A DNA stretch of 60,000 nt from Membranipora membranacea (taxonomy: Eukaryota > Bryozoa > Gymnolaemata > Cheilostomatida > Membraniporidae): the NCBI GenBank assembly GCA_914767715.1, contig OU612075.1:18168001-18228000 (forward strand). Reading direction: 5' to 3'. Below are positions 1 to 12,280 of this stretch, piece after piece; position 1 is the stretch's first letter; each line of letters opens with the position of its first letter. The notes beneath the pieces are model-generated. The model was not told where the DNA came from. It saw nothing but the letters and a program-made list of their open reading frames with translations, and made no database searches. The position numbers were made by a program, and so were the translations under genes.

Positions 1-2812
1 GTAAGATGACGTTTGGTTGTGATCGGCATAGATAGTGTGTCACAGTTTTCAACTTCAAAAAATATGCCGCTGGACATTCTGCATCAAGGCTAAAAATATT
101 GCCTGCCTGAGAGTCTTATCACATTGAAACACACAAATAAAGCCAATCTAACTTCTGACATCAATAAAAGAGTATTGATCAATCAAAACTTAATCTGAAG
201 ATGTTCATTTTGCACTGTCACTGTCAGAAGGTAACTACACCAACAACTGTACCAATTTCCGACTAATCTAGTATTTACAGATTAATTCAAAGGGTCATTG
301 GCACATGTACTAATTGGTACATGTTGATGACATCAGTGCTCATAATGAAGAATATTATAGCTGTGGGTCTAACCTATGATATAGCTTCTCAGACGAGGAA
401 TGCACCGAATGATACCTCAGTGGTTTTGGAAGCATTTAGAGAGAGTTGTTAAGACGGAAATGAAGCTTGTAAGAGAGATCATTCAATAAATAGCGTAACA
501 AAATAAAAAAATTTATCATGTTGAAGAAATCTCTGAATTGTGATAAAAGAGCATTAACTCAAAGCAATCTCGTGCCATTGAGACAAAGTAAAGTAAAGTA
601 GCACATTGCCTCATGTGATGTTTCTCTCACACCAGCGAAAACCAAAATTGTAGATAGATGTAAAGGATCGAAGAAAAAAAGTAAGTAAGTATATAAGTAT
701 TTAGGTAACTCACCAAAATTTCTTCACGTTGACTGGTTTTCTTGTAGTTGGAGAATGAGTTGAGCTAGTGACTTATCTACACAATAATTCCCGATGCCGC
801 CATACACTGATAGGTTATGGCAAAATAATGATGTTTAAATTAGTATCTGCGCATCATTTTCTCTCGTAGCCATGTTGCCAATATGTCACAAGCTCAATTA
901 TCCTGTTATACAAAACACATCACCATTAAAATCTGAAAAAAATACTACAAGCTGGAGCTCCAAATAAATTATAACTGCTCGTTGAGTAACTAGATGTCAA
1001 TGATCGCCTGTCAATCTGCCAAAGAATGATGTCAATTAAAATATACCTGTTGGAGTTGCTGCATGCCTTTTAGATGACATATGTAAGTTATCAATGATTG
1101 ATATATGTTGGCAGATGATAGGGACATTATTTTTGTAGGCGTTTTCCCCGCCTACCTTCAGAGGGAATCAGACGTGCATCGCGTGGGGGCAGAAAAACTC
1201 AGATCTTGTCAAATGATGAAATTATCACCCTGTCTAGACAAAAACCGGATGAGACCAATTATTATATTTAGAATGATGCACTTTTTTGCGATGATGAAGA
1301 TAATAAACTAATACTTACCAAACAGTCTAACGGGTCTATATTCCTCTTAACATTAAAACAATGTGGCAAGTATCTGCTTAGCAATCACACCGATGAACTG
1401 TCCACATTTCCTAGTATTCAAAGGCAGCTGTTTAGGGAATCAATTATGAATGCTTGGCTTGTAATCCATTATTGGTTACACCCTTCCCAGGAGCAAGATC
1501 AATATCCTCAAAGCTTCTCTCACTACCAATCTTGCGTCATCACACTCCAAAAGACCACTCTGAGTACGGATAAATATGGCTGCTTATGTTGTTCTTTCGA
1601 AATGAGAGCAATGTGATTGTTTTCAACCAATAATAGGGTCTTATTTATGACTGCTAAATTAAATTACATATTATTATTTTGAGGTGTTGATTTGATATAA
1701 CCAAGTAGAGGAAAATGCTTCATAGGCAATTGGATTAGGCTCCTCACAGACCACAAAAACAATCTCTACTAGACCAAACAGTATCTAGCGTTGGAACATC
1801 ATCTTACATATGGTACATATGGTTAGCGCTGCGACCCAAGGGATTTGTTGAGGAACCTCTCAAAAATGTTGCTTTGATTATGTTTTAGCTCTCAACAAAC
1901 TGAAATAGAAGATAGAGATAAGAAAGTCATTCTTTAATACTGGCAAGTCATCTCCCCTGCTAACAATTGAGGATAAATTTCATCGGATAAATAAATCATA
2001 TGTCATTTATTTCTCTTTAGCTCAGGTTTAAACCCCTTTTCTTGCAATATTATTTCCTTTCTGATTTTCAGTTAATACTGACTGCATTATAATGTATTGC
2101 AATTAATTTTAAACAACTCGTAATACTAACAATTATTTGGATGTTACTGGGTGTCCATATGATACTGAAAGGGTACTCTACTCTACTACATTAATAGTCA
2201 ACTTCCACGGTAGCCAATATAGTTTAGGTGCTCGAGCTCTGCCAGGTTGCTGGTAGTAGCATTTCATTGTCAACCACATCCCCAATTATGACTAACACTG
2301 TATCTGAGATTGTCATGGCGGGTCCGATGGGTTGCAGTCGCGGTGTAACACAGCCTTTTCAAAATTGAAGATCCTCTATCTGCTGAAGCACTGCATTGTC
2401 ATGTAAGGAGTATTAAGTTTTTACCTTGATATAATTCTGATTGGCCCTTTGAACTGAGCAACTTCTTATTTTCATTTTGTATCCAATATGTATAATATAA
2501 GTATCATGTTATGTTATGTTATTGTCAGCTGCACTACTCATCTCGAACCGCTCCCCCTCCTCATTCACATTCTTGGTAATAATAACTAGAACTGAAAAAT
2601 GCAGAGGGACCCCAACCTCAATCATGGATGGGTGGCATTAGGGGTGGGAGAAATGCGAGAGACAGGGGAAGGTAATTTTGCAATATCAATAATTTAAAAG
2701 AAAACAACTGCTGCCGACCCCCTAAGATCCTACACGGGGAGGGGCGCAGAAGGCAGGATTTTAACCCTGCCAAATACCCGTCTGTATGAGCGGAAATTTT
2801 TGTACAAACAGT
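1..2812. other. Intergenic stretch, no gene recognised
   Basis: I see no open reading frame with protein-like composition and no exon with family resemblance on either strand. The sequence is AT-rich and stop-dense. It may be intron or flank of a gene outside the window. Confidence 0.5.
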
Positions 2813-2821
2813 GTGTCAGAT

Positions 2822-2893
2822 AAGCCTTGTCACGTGGTCACGTGATTTAATTTTTTGGTACACCCATAAAAAACAAAACCCGTGACAAGGCTA
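2822..2893. mobile_element. Small inverted-repeat insert (72 bp) with 9-bp flanking direct repeat
   Basis: The ends are inverted copies of AGCCTTGTCACG (left from 2823, right ending 2892). The insert is flanked by the direct repeat GTGTCAGAT at 2813-2821 and 2894-2902. This is the layout of a very short non-autonomous DNA transposon. It has no coding capacity. Confidence 0.5.
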
Positions 2894-3644
2894 GTGTCAG
2901 ATGGCTTGAGAGTGCATTTCAAGGACAGTTTTTTGAGTTGATTATTTTATTTTATTCTCTCGGGAGGAGGAGTTGTTTGGGGACGGAGATTCTTCAAAAT
3001 TACATCTGCCTCATTTCCACAGGATCTCTTTTTAAAAGGATGTCTGCTTTGTATCGTTTAATTTTTTTGCATGAATTTTTGGCAAACTGGGTGAATACTT
3101 CTGTGTGGAATGGCCAATCAAACGATGAACTGTTGAAGTCTTCACAGTAAATGTATTTTACAAAATCAAAATATTAAAAAAAGGTAAAGACTAGATGTTT
3201 GCTGTGGCACACATCAATAAATGAGTATACTATTGCACTAATACTCCTACATTCTACTATTGATACCTGCTATGGTTTTTACTGACACTATGCCAGGCTG
3301 GTAATAATAACATGCCATGTCATGGTTGGCACTCAGTGAAATGGCTAAGCCTACAGCTATTTATCCGAGTACATTGACTAGAATATCTCATGAATACTGT
3401 AGAGTAATAAATCAACCATGACATAAAAGTGGGAGAAAGGCATAAACCCACATTTCATTGTAACTGATTGACAATGATATAGAAACTAATTTAAAAAAAG
3501 TCCCCGATACGGAAGGCTTTAGTCTTTAGCAGTTGATAGCTCTCGGGAACTAACAATGAATGTAATCATATACGCTGACAGCTATGTGAGCCCCATAGTA
3601 AGATGTACTTTGTTTTCCTTCAATGTGTGTCATATATTTCTCTG

Positions 3645-6600
3645 TCACCTTCTTGGCTGGTGTTTATCAGCGAAACAGAAGACGTGTCGGGCGCAGCACA
3701 AACAGCCCACACAAAACATGAATAGTACAAACACAGAATAGCAGACTATTATCTGTATGACACAGAACATATATAACGTCTCCTCGCACCTGCAAAAGAG
3801 GAAATAAAAAATAAGATGAACAACGATGCAAAAATTGGACAATAAAACGAAACCTCAGGAGTTTTATCCCTAACTCACTGCTCACACTAAGCGTTCGAAA
3901 TATTTTGGAAGCCTTAGAGTTACCCGCTCACAAACCATGTGGAAGCAACTCTGAAGGTTAGTTTTTGAGTTCCTTAGAGATAAGGCTAGGGAGTTGGGGA
4001 CAAACTCCACCCACATTTAGATCTGTGAACTGATTTGCTTGAATGTTTGACCCTGAAGAAACTAAAAAAGTTATGTACTACGTTTAATCTGACAACCTGG
4101 ATGTAATTATTTATTGAGACAGTTCGAGACATAGACTGATCGTCACTTGCTTTAATCAACACCAACTGCCATTATAAAAAAGTTTCATCTATTTTTATCC
4201 AACATTAAAAAAATTGTAAAATCTTACCAGTCTGCGGGAGTATGAAGTTTTCTAGTGAAATTTGGTTTGAATATTTTCCAGGTCCAGTAATTACCAAAAC
4301 CGAACCATATAAGTAAGAATAAACTGAGCACCATATCGGTAAACTGGGTGGAACGGTCTGTTATGAAATCACTCTGATTCTCATCTCCGTCTGCAAAAAA
4401 AAACAAACAGTTTCTTAGTCTACTACGGTAACTGGATTTAACTCGAGAATGGTGTCTGGCAATACCATAAACATGTAAATAAATATAAAATATAAATATA
4501 CAAAGACATAAATACATATTTATTTGTTAATGGGAAATATCCTTATCCTCTTTGTTTCTGTAAACAATATTTTTTTAAATTTTTAGTTTGGATGAAATTG
4601 TTGATGGGATGGATTTAAACATCAACATGCCCACGTTCATTACTTTTCTTTCATTTATGAGTTATTTTTAAAATCAAGAGAGGCTAAAATGGCTTCCTAT
4701 TCCTAGAGTAAGCTAGGGGCAAAAATTAGAAAAAACCGACACAGTTAAAACATGACAAGTATTGTTTTGTTTTGATATGTTTCCACATGAAGCTTGTTGT
4801 TATGGTCTAAAATTCCGCTTTTTTCTATTTGCTATTGTGCAATATAAAGGCTAGCAGTGTCATCATCACAATATACTGCTGCTGACTACAATTACAATCG
4901 TAGTTTCCTTCATAGACATAATTTAGATGTCAGAAACCTAAGTAAATGTATTTAATTAAAATTTCAATTGCAGACAATTGCAGATCTCATGACAGTTCTG
5001 GGTCTACGATCTCAGTCTGGTTACAAACACGAGGCTACTCAACTTTGCGTATGGTAAACAAAACCTAACAGCCAGTGGTCAGACTAAAGTCAATCTCCTC
5101 CTGACCCTTATAAAGACACATACTCTAGAGGAGTAAATATTAGCTACTGTTTAATTTAGCTAGTTCAGATGGAGGGGAGGGGTTTATTAGCACCAGTTTT
5201 TACTAGCCAAGTTATAAGGATGAGAAAGTGCTAGCCGGCCTTAAATTTTATATCTCGTTTATCTATTTCCACCCATTCATAAATCTAGTGTCGTATCTTT
5301 AAGAGTCTTTTGCTGTATTATAGCAATTGATACATGGATTTTCCAATATTGATATTAAATATCTAAACATTATTGATTTCATATGAGTACTCCATGCATC
5401 TTTATCATATATGTTGATACTTCATATATTTATATTACAAATTTATACAAAATTGACTTACCAACAGCGTCAGTCGAGTCAGAGCTCTTCCTCTCCCTCA
5501 TCTGTCTCCACAGGACTGTGAACATCTTGAGCATCCAGAAACATCCTCCCACCAGCAGATATATGGGTAGGAAGGGCTCTTTTGGACAGGAGTGTAAGTA
5601 CTTAACTCCTAATATTACCATACCCAGGGGTAATAACAGCACCAACATTAGTAATATCGTCATCACAGCTACAAAAATTAAAATATGATGATGCACAGTA
5701 AGTACATCTACAAGACCTCGTGACTAATTGTATTAGTTGAGTCACCATAGGTTCGAAGAAATTTTAAAAAAAAACAGTAAGTGCACTCATCACTCTGACG
5801 GCTAAAAGCATTAGTTGAGTCATCATAATGTGTGTCATAGCTGTCACATCCAATGAGACTTCAAACAATTGGCCATATACTGAGGGCTAGATGGTGAGTG
5901 AGATGAACACTGTAAGAGAGGCAACTCCAAATGTTTGAAGAAATATTGTTGGAAAAGACGCAGTGATTATTAATCATATTCAGTGGGAGGATCTAGCAGG
6001 ACAGAGTTGTTGTGGGCGAAAATGTGATTCAATTAAAGTAGACAGAATCACCTGACATCGCTCAACAGTAACAGTACAACTCAAACATACTTATATCAAT
6101 TACCGTAATGGGATTCTAGATTTTCAAGAATTATGGTTAGTTACACAAAGTAAAGTCTGGAGAAACCTTAAAGCAGCACTTTGATGAGTCACGATATGGA
6201 CCTGTACTTTGGATGAACCCTCAGCGATGAATATAAAGTCTATTGGGAGTTAGACTATATAAGCAACAAGGGAATCCAAAACAATTCAATATGTTTGAAA
6301 GCTTTTTAGCAGCAAGTATGATGAACAATTTTGTACGGCACAAAAGTGTAACCATCTTGTGAATGGCCCACCTTCGTCATAAAATTAAAATTTGGTATAC
6401 ATGGATCTGCAAATTTTTGTAAAGGACTGCTTCACAAGTTGTAAAAGTACATGCACTGAGGCTACGTCAGCAAAAATTGTTTTTGTCTTGTATTCTTCAC
6501 AGAAATAACTAAGCACTATTAAGTTTTTTTTAACTCTTTTATTTTGTCAGTCTATTTCATTCCAATAGCGGTTAATTAGAACCAACAGGACAACTGCTGT

Positions 6601-9600
6601 TCTTATACAAGCGACATGCTATCGTTGCTACTGCCAGTGATAAATAAGTATAGGTGTGACATACCAGTGCCCTCACACTTACCGTACACCTACAGTACAC
6701 TTACCAGTGTTTCGTAGTATGCGTATAGACTTGATAAGGAATTCACATTCACTGCGTGATTCTCTGTTAACTTCTCGGATCTGAGCGAATACTGAGCCAT
6801 AATTAGCCGAGGCAAACTCACTTATGTACAAGCTCAACTGTTCATCCTTTAACTACAACAGATTTATAAACATTTATACCATAGAAAGTTAACCATGGTA
6901 ATATTTTTACCCCTTATAAGGCAGGTGACATTCAACCACAGGAGATTGTGGTGGTTGTGCAAGGGGAGCGAGTTGTCTGGTACCCCTATGATATATGTGC
7001 TGATTCAAGTTGCTTGTGGAAATTTAAGGAGATAGTCTCTAATTTCTTTGTGCACCTAACCCGACTGGTGCACACTGGGTGCTAAGAATTTCCTATGTGT
7101 CTGCTGCTGTGGAGGTATTGGATGATAATGTTGTCTCATATTATAGCTTGAGCACGTTTTTTTATGAAAGCTCAATCATGTACACATGAGTGTGGTATAT
7201 GCGACAGAAGATCCCAACTAACTAGTGATCTTTTGTCATTCTTTTGATTGGTCTTGACATTGGATGTGTCAGTGTGTCTAGTTGATCGATGAAGAGAATT
7301 AAACAAACAGAATTAAATCCAAATTCAGGATTATTTTTAGCTGATGTAAAATGGATCATAGCAGCACCTCCAGTTCTCGGTGCCAGTTTGGAGACTATTT
7401 CTCGTTTTTATTAAAAATATTCACCATTCCATAGCAAAAGATGTGAGCTGTCACAATAATAAATATATTTTATATTTCAATGTTTTGGTTTGCTAATACA
7501 ACAGTTATGAAACCGTGAAACCTGCAGCTGCAACTTATGATGACAAAAAAAAATTAAATTTTTGTCCATGACCACATTGTTGCTCTTTGGGATTTAACAT
7601 CTTACTTTGTACATGATGTAGTGTAAAAATTTGATGATATGCAGAGTATATTATTTTGATAATTATAAAGTTAATATTCAAAGTCTGACATGACTTGACA
7701 TGAGTCTATGGACTGTTAAGTACAATCCTGGAACCATCTCCTCAAATTCAACCTCAACTTAAGAGATACTCGGCAGCTTCTTATCATCCACTGCTGCCAA
7801 TCATCTAGTTGCTGTCAGAAATACTGACATCACGTCTTAGAGCTTGTCACATGTTTTCCTAATTCCTAATTTCCTGTGACTCATTGTGATTCAACTTTTT
7901 ACATAATGATTTCGATCACGATGCCTGGTCTGGCCAGAAATAGTGTTTGGTTAATAGATGATGCCAGGCCCAACCGGCGCTTTGTTAGGCCAGCCGCTGT
8001 CAGATCTACTGATATAACGGCTAAGAACTTGTCACATGTTTTCCTAATTTCCGCATTGTCTTAATTCATCTTTAGAAGAACTTTTGTAACCCGTTGTGAT
8101 TTGAGTTTTTACATTATGATTTCGATCAGGATGCCTGTATAATAACATAGGGACAATTTTGTTCTGACCAGAAATAGTATTTCGTTAATAGAAGACGCCG
8201 GCCCAACCGGGGCCTTGTTAGACTATACTGATAGTTGATACTTCGGATACAAACTTGACAATATTTTATGCTCCAACTAGCCTCATCAATAAATCATACA
8301 GCGAAGCAATGTTTACTTGCACACACTACATTGTTTGATGTGTGGTGTGGGAGTGCAGTTAATCCATCGTTCAAATCTACTTGAACTTTGCAATCATTTG
8401 AACTTGGCTGTTAGTTTTTGAACTTCAGTGAATTTACAAGCTTTTTTTAAAGTTACATTAGGTATTTTATTTGCTGTTGTACTTAGTATACAATCTTGGT
8501 GTCAGCCTGATGCCGGGTAGCTAGCTAACCAACAAGGGTCTTACTATAAAGAGTAACTGCAACGCCTTAGAAAAAAATACAAAAACATGAGTTTTTGCGC
8601 CACACAAGCTCGCGGTTTTCTTGAATGAGAAAACATTAAAAGATTATGCTAACTGTTCCCCTTTCGAAATTAGACTCCGAATAATGATTTTACATTTTGT
8701 CATTGCTATCGAAATTTGAGGAAATGAGTTTCTGTTGTCAAATCTTGCAAGCAGTTTAGCATTGTAGAGAATTTAATTATCCTGAATCAATCAGTCATCC
8801 TCATTCTGACTTTCATAGAACACACTCTTCATGATGCTGACGGCAATGTTTGACAAATTACTTCAAAAACAATCATGTGTCTCGAAATCAATTTCTGTTT
8901 AAAACCGCAGTTTTCCTAATAGAGTTTGATAATGACATGTATCAAGATGGCAATTTGTCCTCAGAGGATTTCAGGGATCTAAATATATTAGCTAAAATAA
9001 TAACCAGCAAAGGTATTTACTTAAAAATTTTAATATAAAAGTTATTCAAAAAACACGTCGGCGTTAGGATTTAGGCCTTTAAGGAATCAAAATATTTTAA
9101 TTTTGCGTTCTGATTTTTAAACCGATTTTAAACCGACTATCAAAGACTTTGACCATTGATATAATCATATAAACATCATTTTTGTATGAAAGACCGTCAC
9201 TAACTTTACCTTTACCTGAATGATCTGAATGTTGCTGCCTGGTTTATCAGCTGGTTGAGTATTATTGCCGCCAGCTGCCGAGATTCTAACTGTAGTTGGT
9301 TGATAGATCCTGTCAAATCCAGAGAGTGTGGCTGATCCGGTGGTGGGGACACACCCCTGTCTGTACACCCCAGCAGGGGAGGAGTTCAGTCTGGAAGTAG
9401 ACACCTGTGCGAGCTCATGTAAGGAACGTAGAGATTGTAGTGTGTAGATAGAGGGGGAAAGGGCTGGATTATCCCTGGTGAGTAAGCTCTCTGTCGTACT
9501 GGAGTCTGATAGAAGTATGAAGTCACCTGACCTGTTCTCTCGAGTTAGCCAGCCTCGTACCGCCGGAGCTGTAGATGACGATGTAGAGGCAGCATATTGA

Positions 9601-9662
9601 GATGATAATCTTTGTTCTCGTCTAAGACGACTACCGACAGCAGCTCGAGCCCCTACTGCCAT
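3645..9662 (-). CDS. TMEM272-like four-pass transmembrane protein
   Basis: I model four exons on the minus strand: 9662-9216, 5723-5462, 4390-4228 and 3789-3645, with phases 0, 1 and 2 all agreeing, giving 338 aa. The N-terminal exon (residues 1-149) is a Ser/Thr-rich, probably cytosolic region. The other three hold four hydrophobic segments. Exon 2 carries TM1, the short motif CPKEPFLPIYLLVGG and TM2. Exon 3 carries TM3 ending in GNYWTW. Exon 4 carries TM4 followed by a Cys-rich tail and the stop. The CP.EP.IPIYL..GG motif with a later GNYW is what I know of the TMEM272 family, whose function is poorly known. Exon 2 could instead begin at 5670, but only the acceptor at 5723/5724 fits the upstream phase-0 donor. 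The least certain point is whether the 9662 exon is the true first exon; see the exon at 11726-12280. Confidence 0.72.
7811..8240. repeat. Direct repeat, two diverged copies, period about 185 bp
   Basis: The segment starting near CTTGTCACATG at 7843 recurs at 8028. Later blocks such as ATGATTTCGATCA and the GCCCAACCGG box are also shared in order. It lies in the long first intron of the TMEM272-like model. No coding content is seen. Confidence 0.6.
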
Positions 9663-11101
9663 TGTAAACTATAAGCTATTGATACATACAGCTTTTTCCT
9701 GTTACACTATAATCCACCGTATGTTGGTAAAATGAATCTTTGGTTTAAACCTTGTCAAAGCGCATGATATGTAATTTCAGCAGCTAGTTCAGTTCATATA
9801 CCCACTTTAAGTAAATGTAACCTTCTATTCCAGCGATGTTTGTTTGAGTAACAAAGTGCTAATTGAATTCAGTCTCGGCACTGCGCTGTACATTTAAGCG
9901 AAGGATGTTTGATGATGCCGCCTCTTTTGGTTGACAATTTCCGGCAGCTAGCTTTCGCTGCTCTTGATGATAAGCGTATTATATCCTTGCACTCTCTGCT
10001 GCCAAGTAGCCCTCAAATGACACGACTCCGCTGACGTGACATTGCAATTATCCTGCGCAATATATGAAGGAGCTCCAAATCGCTCAAAGCTGTTTATTTA
10101 ATTGCTATTGAGTATCAACGAGCAGTTAGCAATATGGAGTATTTATTTTATTTTATTAGGTTTATCTTCCGTAAGAAATCAGTTTTCCCAAGCACCATTC
10201 TCAAAGAAGTTTTATTGAATGAGATAATGGTATAGCTTTAATGTAATAACAACACAACGTTGTATATAATAATATTTTCAATCTGTCATATAAACGCAGT
10301 ATGAAGGGCATATAGACCGCTGTTGGGTTGTTGAATTATTGGTTATTGGTGTTTAAATAGTGCATGTTACATATAATAATAAAATACGAGTGGACAGGTG
10401 CTCTACCCTACGAGCAGCCGACAGCAGTGAAATCAATGGATTCTAAACTGTCATATATCGGAAGTGCTTGAACACACTTGGTACCCAGACCAATGTTAGC
10501 AGCACGCTTCAAGCTTCAAATTTCACTTGATAGTGACCTTTAAGTGCTACTATGTTGAGATTTTAGCTGGTATGACGCGGAGAGGTTTTCATAGATGTAT
10601 TTAATAATGACAAGAATGCAGTGTAAAAAACACTACTTACATCACATAAGCCATTGTCATTGGGCCAATGTCATAGATCATTTGAAGGCTTGAATATAAT
10701 GCAAGATTTAGATGGATAGAAAAATGCTGGATTGATTTACCCTAAATTACCCTAAAACTCCTAATTCGGCACTAATTTTGTACTAATTAAGTATATATAT
10801 ATAATTAATGTTGTCGTCACTGAGGTACAACAATGTAATCCATACCAGTGGTTGTCATTGTTGTCAAAATGATTATGAGTTTTTATATTACATGAATGAT
10901 TGCCATGTCTTTGAGCTCAACATAAAGGTGTTCAAAAACTTAGCTTTGTTGAAGCCATCAGTGTGAGCAGGGTTTGAGTGAGAGCAAAGCGGATTGAGAA
11001 TTCATTGCTATTCATGTTCTCAGGGCTTTTAGGGCTTTTAGGGCTATATTGCTATTCAAGGCTTTATTGTTATTCAAGGTTATGCTATGCTTTTCCCCTC
11101 C

Positions 11102-11117
11102 GGGGGGGGGGGGGGGG
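11102..11117. repeat. Poly-G run (16 G) in a G-rich patch
   Basis: A 16-base G homopolymer is followed by further G-rich sequence to about 11150. It could form a G-quadruplex and is also a likely place for length errors. Confidence 0.8.
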
Positions 11118-11725
11118 CGTCAGACGGGGAGGGGGGCAAAGTCTGTGGGGCTCAGACTAATGCTATCTTATTGTAGTCCATGCAGACTTGTGCATCAAAA
11201 CAGTGAAGTTTGTATAAAACAGCCTACACCATGCACTGTCTTAATACTGTTATCATGTTATTTTGGTAAAATTATGATATAATGAACAGCGGAATAAAAA
11301 TTTAATACAATTGGACTTGGCCGGTATTAATGAATGATTTTGTTCCTATGCCTAAGAAGTAAGCCAATGCATTAGGCCTTCTATGTACTAAAACACATCT
11401 GAATTTATCAATGGTATTCAAAATTGTCATCACTTATTTACTATGGTCCTCGCAAGAACATGAAGTGATGCTCTTCTTCTCTAGATGATGGAAACAATCA
11501 TTGTTGTAACTTAAACTCATCCATACAAAACAGGTTTTACATATTGTTAGCACCGGATCTTTCTTATCACATATAATGCTCTGTTTGGAAAGGAGTTATC
11601 ACCTTTGCAAACATACATAGACAACTCCAATATACGGGCATTAATTATAAAGGATATGACAAATGGGTAATGATTAGAAATTAACACACTGTAATTACTA
11701 ATTGCTCTTTAGCCTGTGAACCTAC

Positions 11726-12280
11726 CTTATTTTTGGATAGAGATTTGGAGAGTATACCAGAGAACCCAGCGCTTCCTCTTTTGCCTCCACAGCTGGCTCT
11801 ACGGGCTCCACAACTCGCCCGTCTTGTCTTACTGTTATTATACTGAGACTTAGCTATCATATCAAACAATGATGGCGTGCTAGTCTGAGTTCCAGGCACG
11901 ATTGTGGCATTATACTGTGGGGGCGGATACATTGCCTGTCCTCCACCACCATATACACTGTCATATCCAATAGAACCATTCCGATACGGATGACTAATAC
12001 AAGCACCATTTTGATATCCAATGGGATAGTCTGAGTTCTGATAAGACTCTGTCACCGTATGAGTGGTATTATTATATATGCCCGTCCTGGCACTCGTCAA
12101 CAGCTGATTGTTTTCGGGTATACACAACAGTCCACCATTTCGCTGAATAGCGGCATTATTTGCTATGACTCCATTAAAAGTAGAATGCTGGATTGGTCTT
12201 TGCGTGGTAGGAAGCAGTCGGGTGTTTACATGGCCGTTATTCTGGTTCAAATATACCCCACTGTTTCCTGTGGGATACAT
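11726..12280 (-). CDS. Candidate N-terminal coding exon (Asn/Gln/Tyr-rich, RRAS motifs)
   Basis: An open frame of 185 codons starts at ATG 12280 and runs to a phase-0 donor (AAG|GTAGGT) at 11726. The protein is rich in Asn, Gln, Tyr and Gly, so probably disordered. Its end is basic, with the repeated pattern RRASCG and then KRGSAG, which resembles protein kinase A sites. The donor phase matches an acceptor just upstream of the next minus-strand exon (TTATAG before 9668, in frame with the ATG at 9662). It could therefore be an upstream or alternative first exon of the TMEM272-like gene. Otherwise it is the start of a separate unrecognised gene. I do not recognise the protein itself. Confidence 0.45.

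Noticed and set aside
5430-5696. 88-codon minus frame taken as an independent small gene
   Set aside because: It has only a non-ATG start and is the second exon of the TMEM272-like model, ending in a donor that matches the next exon's phase.
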